Translations under genes and position numbers: made by a program
The notes under the pieces: model-generated
Seen by the model: only the letters and a program-made list of their open reading frames with translations
What the model was told of the DNA's origin: nothing
The model's database searches: none
NCBI GenBank assembly: GCA_025963815.1
Contig: JAOQAA010000375.1
Location: forward strand, 1-6,435
DNA from: Capsulimonas sp.
Lineage (GTDB): Bacteria; Armatimonadota; Armatimonadia; Armatimonadales; Capsulimonadaceae
Reading direction: 5' to 3'
Length of the DNA: 6,435 nt
Part shown: positions 1 to 6,435 of the stretch, in pieces
Layout: every line of letters begins with the position of its first letter
How positions within the stretch are numbered: the first letter of the stretch is position 1

Positions 1-884
1 CGACGAATCTTTATGACGGCATGCTCGCCGCGTTCAACCAACTCGGCGCCGCGAAGACCGAGCACAGCGTGAATCGTCTGCTGCTTCTGACGGACGGCGA
101 GCCTAGTGCAGGCACGCGCGACTTCGGCAGTATTCTGGGCCAAGTCGCCGAGCAGCGCGCGCGCGGGATCGGTGTATCGGCGATCGGTCTGGGCGGCGAT
201 TATAACGACGAGTTTATTTCGGGCCTCGCACGGCGTTCCGGCGGCTCCTTCACCCATGTGGAGACTCCCGAGGAGATCCCGGAAGCATTTCGGGCCGAGA
301 TTGAGCGGCTTTCGCGGATCGTCGCCCGTCAGGTGCGACTGCGGCTGACGGTTCCGAGCGGTGTCAGTGTCCGTCAGGTTCATGGTCGGCAGCCGGTCTT
401 CGGCAACCGGACGGCGGAAGTCACGCTGGATGATATCGAGCAGGGATCGTCGCAGCTTTCGCTTTGGGAGATGGAGACATCTCCGCGTCCCGTGGGAACC
501 TATCGACTGGCGCGCGCCGAACTGATTTACGAGGATGGCGCGACAGGGCTGATCGAGCGACTGAGCGCAGACCTGACAACGAAGTTCGTCGCCGACCTGG
601 AGACCGTAAACCAGACATCGGACGCCGGCGTGCGGGAAATCGCCGACTGGTGGCGCTCGATCCGCAGTCTGGACAAGACGATGATGGAGCTGCGCAAGCA
701 GGGAATGCCCCAGGAAACGCTCGAAGCGGCCTTCGACGTTCTGGAGGCGCAGGCGAATCGGTATGGGCGCGGCGACGCCGTCGCGCGGATCACAAAGGCG
801 CGCACGGCGATCTTCTCCGGCGGCGCCACCGAAAAACTATTGATGGATACGGTATTCAATCTCGATCAGGTCAGGCTCTCGTGA
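1..884 (+). CDS. VWA domain protein, 5' end outside the window
   Basis: This is the C-terminal 293 residues of a von Willebrand factor A domain protein; the reading frame is open from base 3. The first visible residues, TNLYDG, fit the threonine-containing MIDAS loop of VWA domains. TDGEPSAG, about 30 residues in, fits the second MIDAS loop with its metal-binding aspartate. The DxSxS loop would lie upstream of the window. GIGVSAIGLGGDYNDEFISGLA and GGSFTHV match the last strands of the fold (to about residue 95). A beta-rich region (about 105-205) and a helical, charged C-terminus follow, like bacterial VWA proteins of the YfbK/TerY type. No membrane segment is visible. Such domains bind proteins through a metal ion and commonly scaffold signalling complexes; its partner here is inferred to be the next product. 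The stop overlaps the next start (GTGA), so the two are probably translationally coupled. An internal ATG at 21 is not the real start, because the domain begins upstream. Confidence 0.87.
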   Translation, partial: TNLYDGMLAAFNQLGAAKTEHSVNRLLLLTDGEPSAGTRDFGSILGQVAEQRARGIGVSAIGLGGDYNDEFISGLARRSGGSFTHVETPEEIPEAFRAEIERLSRIVARQVRLRLTVPSGVSVRQVHGRQPVFGNRTAEVTLDDIEQGSSQLSLWEMETSPRPVGTYRLARAELIYEDGATGLIERLSADLTTKFVADLETVNQTSDAGVREIADWWRSIRSLDKTMMELRKQGMPQETLEAAFDVLEAQANRYGRGDAVARITKARTAIFSGGATEKLLMDTVFNLDQVRLS

Positions 885-2080
885 AAAATTATTACGAAAT
901 ACTCGAAGTTCCCGTTGGCTGCGCCGCCCCGGAGATCCGCGAAGCGTACCGCCGTCTTGCCCAGCAATATCTTTGGGATAAAGAGGCGTTTACCGAGCTG
1001 AAGGAAGCCTATGAAGTCCTGACCTCGCCCTCAAAGCGAGCGGAGTACGACAAGGCGACGTTCGTTGCGGCGCAGGTGGATACGCCGGAAGAAGCCGAGC
1101 CCGCCGGAGACCTCTCCGAATTCGCGGCGCGCTGTCCGATCGGGGCCGCGGGCAACTGTCCTGTGGTGAACGCACGCGTCCCGCGAACGGAAGAGTTCTG
1201 CCCGGAATGCGGAGTGATGCTCACGACGCTGCCCACCGCCGGCTTCGAGCTTACCGAAACGGCGGAAACGCCGTCCTGGAGCGTTTGGTTTGAGGAAGAC
1301 ACCGGACGGCAGCATCGCCTGAAGGTCGGCCCGAACATGGTCGGTCGCGAAGGCGCGGATGTTCTGCTTCCCGACAAGACGATTTCCCGCCAGCATGCGC
1401 GCATCGATGTCAATGAGAACGGCCAGGTGAGCGTCGAGGACCTCGGCAGCACCAACGGAACGCAGATCAACGGCGAGCGGATGGCGCCGGGCGCCACGCG
1501 CGTGCTGCAAAACGAGGACACGGTGCGCTTCGGCAGCATCCGCGTCGTTCTGCGCGTTCCTGGAGAAGAAGGCGTGCGGGTGCGTGAATCCGAGCCGGAG
1601 CCGGTCCTGGAGCAATCGCTGGACATGCCCTTGATGGGAAGTCCGCTAATGGATATGAGCGGAATGCTCGGCCGCGGCGGCGAGTTCGAGCCGATCGCCA
1701 TGGAGCGCGTCTTCCCGGAGCCCAGCGCCGCGCAGACGCCGTCCATTGCTAAGCTCGTGGTGACACGCGGCGACGTCATCTGGGACCACCCACTGATCGA
1801 CGGGCTGACGACCTTCGGACGGCACGCGGAGAGCACGATCGTCCTGCGCAACGATCCTTACGTCTCGACTGGCCACGCCCAAATCATTGCGGAAGGCGAC
1901 GCCTTCCAGCTCACCGACCTCGGCAGCACGAACGGAACGCTGCTCAACGGCGAGCGCCTTGAGGCGGACGCGCCGGTGCTCTTGAAGCCGGGCGACGAGA
2001 TCGTCATCGGCGGAACGATCTTCCGGTTCGAGCCGATCGCCGGAGGCTCGGGCGGGTATGGATCGGCAATTTCGGAATAA
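881..2080 (+). CDS. Degenerate J-like domain, cysteine cluster and tandem FHA adaptor protein
   Basis: A 399-residue soluble protein that probably reads phosphothreonine marks. Residues 3-58 resemble a DnaJ J-domain (NYYEILEV, YRRLAQQY, LKEAYEVL, KRAEYD). However, the HPD motif needed to stimulate Hsp70 is absent, with LWD in its place and the loop shortened, so it is probably a protein-interaction module and not a co-chaperone. C85, C93, C107 and C110 (the last pair as CPEC) may bind zinc. FHA1 spans about 145-225 with GR (R156), SRQH (S169) and STNGT (N192). FHA2 spans about 291-390 with GR (R314), STGH (S329) and STNGT (N351). The residues that contact phosphothreonine are therefore present in both. 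A linker rich in Met, Pro and Glu joins them. The GTG at 881 is chosen because the J-like homology begins directly after it and it overlaps the upstream stop in the pattern GTGA, with AGG at 873-875. An in-frame ATG at 464 would overlap the VWA gene by 420 bases and is rejected. The kinase encoded downstream is the obvious candidate partner. Confidence 0.9.
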   Translation: MKNYYEILEVPVGCAAPEIREAYRRLAQQYLWDKEAFTELKEAYEVLTSPSKRAEYDKATFVAAQVDTPEEAEPAGDLSEFAARCPIGAAGNCPVVNARVPRTEEFCPECGVMLTTLPTAGFELTETAETPSWSVWFEEDTGRQHRLKVGPNMVGREGADVLLPDKTISRQHARIDVNENGQVSVEDLGSTNGTQINGERMAPGATRVLQNEDTVRFGSIRVVLRVPGEEGVRVRESEPEPVLEQSLDMPLMGSPLMDMSGMLGRGGEFEPIAMERVFPEPSAAQTPSIAKLVVTRGDVIWDHPLIDGLTTFGRHAESTIVLRNDPYVSTGHAQIIAEGDAFQLTDLGSTNGTLLNGERLEADAPVLLKPGDEIVIGGTIFRFEPIAGGSGGYGSAISE

Positions 2081-2179
2081 TCTTTAATTATCATCGCAAG
2101 GCCCGAAACGGCCGTCGGCAAAGATCGCGGCGGGATCAACTCCCAAACCGCGTTTGAAGAATGAAGGACAAGCACTCAT

Positions 2180-3109
2180 ATGCAAGATTATATGGCCGCA
2201 CAGGAAAAGACGGTCCAATTCAGCCGTGATGAGATGAATGAGGGATGGGCGGAGCTGGGACGCACACCTCGCGTTCTCGCGACGGTAAAACTCGGCGCCA
2301 AAACCGATCTCGGCCGCGTTCGTGAGAACAACGAGGACAAGTTCGACTTCTACGAGCCGGAAGATCCCGCCGTTCTCGCCAGCAAGGGCAGCTTTTACGG
2401 CGTTGCGGACGGCATGGGCGGCCACTCGGCCGGTCAGATCGCCTGCGAGCTCGCGCTGAAGATCGTCATCCGTTCCTACTATTCGACACCTTCGCCCGAC
2501 ACTCACTCCAACATGCGGCGCGCCATCGAAGAAGCAAACGGCCTGATCTACGACACGGCGCAGATGATCACCGAGCGCAACGGCATGGGAACGACCCTGA
2601 CATGCGCGATTATCCGTGAGGATATGATCACCGTCGCGCAGGTCGGTGACAGCCGCTGCTATCTGATCCGGGACGGCGAGATCGGCCAGATCACCGAAGA
2701 CCATTCCTGGGTCGCTGAGCAAGTTCGCATCGGCGCGATGACGTTGGAGGAGGCGCAGGCGTCTCCCTTCCGCAACATCATCACCCGGTCCATCGGCACG
2801 GCGAGCACCATCGAATCCGATATCACCACCCACGCTATGCAGGAAGGCGATATCTTCGTATTGTGTTCCGACGGTTTGAGCGGCCATTTGGAAGCATCGG
2901 ACATTCAGCGGATCGCGCTGGAGCATAGCCCGTCCATCGCCGCTATGCGGCTGGTGGAAGAGGCGAATGAGCGCGGCGGCCGCGACAACATCACAGCAGT
3001 CGTTCTCTCAATCCGCGAAATCAAGCCCTTCGTGGAAGAAACGGAAGAAGCCGCGGCGGCCGGCGACGGAGCCAAGCAAGACAAGCGCGCCTGGGGCCGG
3101 CGCAAATAA
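2180..3109 (+). CDS. PP2C-family Ser/Thr protein phosphatase (PrpC/Stp type)
   Basis: A 309-residue cytoplasmic, metal-dependent phosphatase expected to remove phosphate from serine and threonine, most likely on the neighbouring kinase and its substrates. The PP2C motifs appear in order: RENNED (48-53), VADGMGGH (75-82, metal ligand D77), GMGTTLT (135-141), VGDSR (155-159), ITRSIG (201-206), LCSDGL (228-233, metal D231) and GGRDNIT (266-272, metal D269). All metal-binding aspartates are present, so it should be active. There is no signal peptide or membrane segment. The first 30 residues precede the catalytic core, and the last 25 are charged, ending in a basic tail. Bacterial PrpC/Stp proteins are usually about 240-260 residues, so both extensions are extra. 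The ATG at 2180 has AAGGA at 2164-2168, 11 bases upstream; an ATG four codons later (2192) is also possible. It lies 99 bases after the FHA gene and 78 before the kinase gene, consistent with one operon, though a promoter in the 99-base gap cannot be excluded. Confidence 0.95.
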   Translation: MQDYMAAQEKTVQFSRDEMNEGWAELGRTPRVLATVKLGAKTDLGRVRENNEDKFDFYEPEDPAVLASKGSFYGVADGMGGHSAGQIACELALKIVIRSYYSTPSPDTHSNMRRAIEEANGLIYDTAQMITERNGMGTTLTCAIIREDMITVAQVGDSRCYLIRDGEIGQITEDHSWVAEQVRIGAMTLEEAQASPFRNIITRSIGTASTIESDITTHAMQEGDIFVLCSDGLSGHLEASDIQRIALEHSPSIAAMRLVEEANERGGRDNITAVVLSIREIKPFVEETEEAAAAGDGAKQDKRAWGRRK

Positions 3110-3174
3110 GCGCCCGCGACATCCTTTGATCCTTTTCACGTCAGCTCCGTAACCGGGCGGCGTCTGCTATTATT

Positions 3175-3180
3175 GGGAGA
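3175..3180 (+). promoter_or_regulatory. Ribosome binding site that decides the kinase start
   Basis: GGGAGA lies eight bases before the GTG at 3188. The longer in-frame alternative, a TTG at 3173, would overlap this purine stretch and has no comparable site upstream (the preceding bases are pyrimidine-rich). The GTG is therefore preferred as the start. Confidence 0.7.
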
Positions 3181-3187
3181 ATTCACC

Positions 3188-4459
3188 GTGGCCGTCCAGA
3201 ACAACACGATCCTTGGAAAGTACCGGGTCATCCGGGAAATTGCCCGCTCCAACGACATCGTCTATGAAGGCGTCGACCCCTCGATGGGCCGCCGCGTGGC
3301 GATCAAGGAACTGGCGATCCCGCAGCACCTTTCCGGCAGCCAGAAGCGCGAGCGCATCGAGCGCTTTTACCGCGAGGCCAAGGCGGCGGGCACGCTCTCC
3401 CATCCGAACATCGTCACGATCTACGACGTCGGCCAGGAAGGCGAGCGCCACTTCATCGTCATGGAATATCTCGAAGGCCATAGCCTGCGCGAAATCCAGC
3501 AGATGCAGGGCGCGCTTCCGGTGAAGGAAAGCCTGGAGATCGCGCTGCAGCTCTGCGACGCGCTTGGCTACGCCCACTCCCGAGGCATCGTGCACCGCGA
3601 TGTCAAGCCGGACAACATTCATATCCTCCCTGGAGGCGTGATCAAGCTGACGGACTTCGGCATCGCCCGCATCACCGCTGAGCCTAGCATCACCGCCCAC
3701 GGCCAGGTCTTCGGTACGCCGAGCTATATGTCTCCCGAGCAGGTCGCTTCGCATACGGTCGACCACCGCACCGACATCTTCTCGATGGGTATTACTTTGT
3801 ACGAGATGCTGACCGGACGCAAGCCCTTCGCGGGCGACAGCGTCATCACCATCACGTACAACATCATGAACATCCAGCCGCCCATGCCGACGGGCGTGCC
3901 GCCCGGCATGCACTCGATCCTGCAGAAGGGTCTGGCGAAGGACGTCAACTTCCGATACCAGAACGCGGCGGCCATGGCGGCGGACATTCGCGCCGAGAAG
4001 TTCGCGCTGGAATCTGGAAACAAGACCGCGCAGATGCAGGGCATGCAGATGCCCGCCGGCGGCTTCAGCGGCTCCATGAACACGGGCACCGTCCCGCCGG
4101 AGATTTCGGGCATTCCCGCCTTCGCGCCGGGACAAGTACGCTACGGCGCCAACGCCCCCGCGACCAATCAAGGATATCCGCCGCCCCCGCAGCAGCCCGG
4201 CCGGCCCTACCCGACCCAGTACCCTGGTTACGCGCCGGATAACCGACAGGGAAGCATGAGCTCGGAGACCAAAAACGTGGTCGTCCTGGCGCTCTCCGTG
4301 GCGGGCATCCTGATCCTGCTCGGCCTGATTATCTGGGGTCTGAGCGTGGCGTTCCAACGCAACGGCGGCCATTCGTCCAGCCGCGGCGTCCAGACGATCT
4401 CTCGCGAAGGAACCGTCGCCTCCAGCGCTCTTATCACACTGGATGGGCTTCGTTCCTGA
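3188..4459 (+). CDS. Membrane-anchored eukaryote-like Ser/Thr protein kinase
   Basis: A 423-residue Hanks-type kinase that transfers phosphate from ATP to Ser/Thr on proteins. Residues 12-270 form the kinase domain: VAIK with K40, the C-helix glutamate E63 (FYREAK), HRDVKPDN with catalytic D138 and N143, DFG at 156-158, activation loop to GTPSYMSPEQ (176-185), and DIFSMGITLYEML. The catalytic residues are intact, but the glycine-rich loop is replaced by IARSNDIVYEG with none of the usual three glycines. S167 and T169 in the activation loop are candidate autophosphorylation sites; T177 fits the conserved P+1 threonine. A linker rich in Pro, Gln and Gly (about 280-360) leads to one membrane helix (about 363-390), so the kinase faces the cytoplasm. 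Only about 33 residues lie outside, with no PASTA or other recognisable sensor domain, so signal input is unclear. It follows its likely antagonist phosphatase by 78 bases, and an FHA reader is encoded two genes upstream. A terminator-like hairpin follows, suggesting the operon ends here. Confidence 0.95.
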   Translation: MAVQNNTILGKYRVIREIARSNDIVYEGVDPSMGRRVAIKELAIPQHLSGSQKRERIERFYREAKAAGTLSHPNIVTIYDVGQEGERHFIVMEYLEGHSLREIQQMQGALPVKESLEIALQLCDALGYAHSRGIVHRDVKPDNIHILPGGVIKLTDFGIARITAEPSITAHGQVFGTPSYMSPEQVASHTVDHRTDIFSMGITLYEMLTGRKPFAGDSVITITYNIMNIQPPMPTGVPPGMHSILQKGLAKDVNFRYQNAAAMAADIRAEKFALESGNKTAQMQGMQMPAGGFSGSMNTGTVPPEISGIPAFAPGQVRYGANAPATNQGYPPPPQQPGRPYPTQYPGYAPDNRQGSMSSETKNVVVLALSVAGILILLGLIIWGLSVAFQRNGGHSSSRGVQTISREGTVASSALITLDGLRS

Positions 4460-4463
4460 TCAA

Positions 4464-4489
4464 CTCAGCTGCCCCTTGGGGCGGCTGAG
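4464..4489 (+). terminator. Terminator-like hairpin after the kinase gene
   Basis: CTCAGCTGCCCC and GGGGCGGCTGAG pair over 12 base pairs with a single G-U wobble. The two central bases are TT, so the stem probably closes as a C(CUUG)G-type loop. It starts five bases after the kinase stop codon. The tail TAATTCTTAT is only moderately T-rich, so intrinsic termination is likely but may be incomplete. Confidence 0.6.
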
Positions 4490-4500
4490 GTAATTCTTAT

Positions 4501-4530
4501 GCTTCCGGGACGCTTCGGCGCCTCGGAAGC
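4501..4530 (+). repeat. Second hairpin with a UUCG loop
   Basis: The arms GCTTCCGGGACGC and GCGCCTCGGAAGC pair over 13 positions with one G-U wobble and one A-C mismatch. They enclose TTCG closed by C-G, a very stable tetraloop. There is no T tract after it. It sits 11 bases after the first hairpin and may back it up as a terminator, protect the 3' end of the message from decay, or be a short dispersed repeat. Confidence 0.5.
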
Positions 4531-4726
4531 GTACGCGGAGCGAAGTATAGTCCGCATGCAACCAACGTCGCACAAGCAGTGATGAGCGAAAACGAATCGT
4601 AAACGATTACGGCCCCAAGAAAACGGATGATGGCGAAAACGGGGAACGTTCTGGTCCAAACCGCGTTTGCCGGGCTTAATAAGCTTCCCTTCACCGTTCC
4701 ACGCCGTTCTTTCCGCAAAAATCGAG

Positions 4727-4732
4727 TACAAT
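4727..4732 (+). promoter_or_regulatory. Possible -10 element ahead of the nitroreductase gene
   Basis: TACAAT matches five of six bases of the sigma-70 -10 consensus and lies about 47 bases before the ATG at 4779, in an AT-rich patch. No good -35 hexamer is found at the normal distance, so this is a weak call. It is supported mainly by the need for a promoter after the upstream hairpins. Confidence 0.35.
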
Positions 4733-4778
4733 ATTTGCGTTATTCTCTCAGTTTTCTCTTGGAACAGCAATAATCGTC

Positions 4779-5390
4779 ATGACGCAATCTTCAAACGACG
4801 TTCCCGCTTTGCATCCGCTGCTGCGGGAACGGTGGAGTCCACGCGCGTTCCAGGATCGCCCGGTTGAGCCCGAAAAAATAGAAAGCATCTTGGAAGCCGC
4901 CCGCTGGGCGCCGTCCGCCATGAACGAGCAGCCATGGCGCTTTCTCATCGGCGTGTGGGCGACGCATCCGGCGGCCTACGATCGCCTCTTCCAGATTTTG
5001 CTTCCCGGCAACCAGCTTTGGGCCGGACAAGCGCCGGTGCTGATGCTTTCCGTCGCCAAAATGCGGAACTCCAAGGATCAGCCCAACCCGCATGCATTTC
5101 ACGATGTCGGACAAGCAGTCGCCCATTTGACCGTCCAGGCAATGGCGCTGGGCCTGCATGTTCACCAGATGGCCGGCTTTGACGCCGCCAAGGCGCGCGA
5201 GTCGCTGTCGATACCGGAGGGCTACGACCCGGTCGCGGCCATCGCCGTCGGATACCAGGGCGACCCGAACAGTCTGCCGGAGAACCTGCGCGAGAGAGAG
5301 CTGGCCGCGCGCGTTCGCCGTCCGCTGTCGGAGATCGTATTTGATGGACAATGGGGCGAGGCGGCCGAAGCCGCCGAGCCGGGGAGCTAA
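4779..5390 (+). CDS. Nitroreductase-family FMN-dependent oxidoreductase
   Basis: A 203-residue flavoprotein of the nitroreductase fold. These enzymes bind FMN as homodimers and use NAD(P)H to reduce nitro compounds, quinones, enones or flavins; the substrate here cannot be told. The N-terminal RWSPRAF (18-24) fits the FMN-phosphate-binding RxSxR motif. EAARWAPSAMNEQPWRFLI (39-57) is the family's second hallmark, with S46 and N49 near the flavin. GQAVAHLTVQAMALGLHVHQM (111-131) is the dimer-interface helix, and PVAAIAVGYQGDP (151-163) the closing strand. Length is typical and no signal peptide is present. The ATG at 4779 is the natural start, because family homology begins about ten residues later; its ribosome binding site is poor (GGAA at 4761-4764, 14 bases away). 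A 9-bp inverted repeat lies within codons 7-18. The ABC ATPase gene begins five bases after the stop, so the two are probably co-transcribed, although no shared pathway is evident. Confidence 0.93.
   Translation: MTQSSNDVPALHPLLRERWSPRAFQDRPVEPEKIESILEAARWAPSAMNEQPWRFLIGVWATHPAAYDRLFQILLPGNQLWAGQAPVLMLSVAKMRNSKDQPNPHAFHDVGQAVAHLTVQAMALGLHVHQMAGFDAAKARESLSIPEGYDPVAAIAVGYQGDPNSLPENLRERELAARVRRPLSEIVFDGQWGEAAEAAEPGS
5381..5386 (+). promoter_or_regulatory. Ribosome binding site for the TTG start of the ABC ATPase
   Basis: GGGGAG lies nine bases before the TTG at 5396, inside the last codons of the nitroreductase gene. It supports the TTG start, since no ATG or GTG in that frame lies nearby and the family homology begins at the next residues (AQVTLKNVFKRYD). 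Confidence 0.7.
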
Positions 5391-5395
5391 ACAAG

Positions 5396-6435
<1,040 letters not shown>

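Larger units (their letters stand above)
4460..4778. other. Intergenic region without a convincing gene
   Basis: A stretch of 319 bases separates the signalling cluster from the nitroreductase gene. It is visibly richer in A and T than its flanks. It contains two hairpins (4464-4489 and 4501-4530), three copies of GAAAACG (4588, 4619, 4635), an inverted repeat AATCGT-AA-ACGATT (4595-4608), the palindrome GAACGTTC (4644-4651), a 14-base sequence shared with the gap before the phosphatase gene (4656-4669), and a possible -10 element (4727-4732). A small minus-strand open frame (4497-4694 or 4718) is hydrophobic, but it lacks a good ribosome binding site and is not called as a gene. Confidence 0.6.

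Noticed and set aside
464..880. Longer start (ATG at 464) for the J-like/FHA protein
   Set aside because: It would overlap the VWA gene by 420 bases, and the extra residues are Arg-rich and low-complexity, typical of an out-of-frame reading. The GTG at 881 sits exactly at the start of the J-like homology.
2090..2145. Possible c-di-GMP-type riboswitch before the phosphatase gene
   Set aside because: The GC-rich stretch with GGCAAAG only loosely recalls the GEMM core, and the required paired stems could not be formed by eye in the 99 bases available.
1009..2926. Long minus-strand frames opposite the FHA and phosphatase genes
   Set aside because: They are shadows of strongly biased plus-strand codons, with compositions unlike real proteins.
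3111..3159. Inverted repeat CGCCCG/CGGGCG after the phosphatase gene as a terminator
   Set aside because: The stem is only six base pairs with a loop of 37 bases and no T tract, so it does not argue against co-transcription with the kinase gene.
3169..3174. TATTAT as a -10 element for the kinase gene
   Set aside because: A transcript starting from it would begin at about 3181 and lose the GGGAGA ribosome binding site. No -35 element lies at the right distance.
3170..4372. 400-codon minus-strand frame opposite the kinase gene
   Set aside because: It mirrors the kinase coding frame in GC-rich DNA and encodes an Arg-, His- and Asp-rich sequence with no recognisable domain. The plus-strand kinase is unambiguous.

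Overview
The window is GC-rich bacterial chromosome with tightly packed genes, all on the plus strand. It holds four phosphosignalling genes, a gap of about 320 bases, and then the start of a second, probably unrelated transcription unit. There is no sign of a phage, an insertion sequence, a CRISPR array or an RNA gene. The organism cannot be fixed from this sequence. The eukaryote-like kinase with its odd nucleotide loop, the J-like/FHA fusion and the base composition would suit a deep-branching group such as Armatimonadota, but that is a guess from recalled family resemblance, not a search result.

Region 1 (1-4459) is a signalling cluster. It starts with the C-terminal part of a von Willebrand factor A (VWA) protein cut by the window edge. 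A four-base GTGA overlap leads into a composite adaptor with a degenerate J-like domain lacking HPD, a four-cysteine cluster and two FHA domains. Next come a soluble PP2C phosphatase with its metal ligands intact and a membrane-anchored Ser/Thr kinase with intact catalytic residues but no glycines in the nucleotide-binding loop. The likely logic is that the kinase writes phosphothreonine, the FHA protein reads it, the phosphatase erases it, and the VWA protein supplies a metal-dependent protein-binding surface. Similar sets (VWA + PP2C + kinase, as in the TerY-associated triads, and kinase + phosphatase + FHA, as in type VI secretion control) are known. The J-like/FHA adaptor in the middle is the least familiar part.

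Region 2 (4460-4778) has no convincing gene. It contains a terminator-like hairpin just after the kinase gene, a second UUCG-loop hairpin, short repeats, and a possible -10 element ahead of the next gene. A 14-base sequence here also occurs in the gap before the phosphatase gene.

Region 3 (4779-6435) holds a nitroreductase-family flavoprotein and, five bases later, a sugar-type ABC transporter ATPase (MalK/UgpC/MsmK class) that starts with TTG and runs off the window end. They look co-transcribed, but no shared function is evident.
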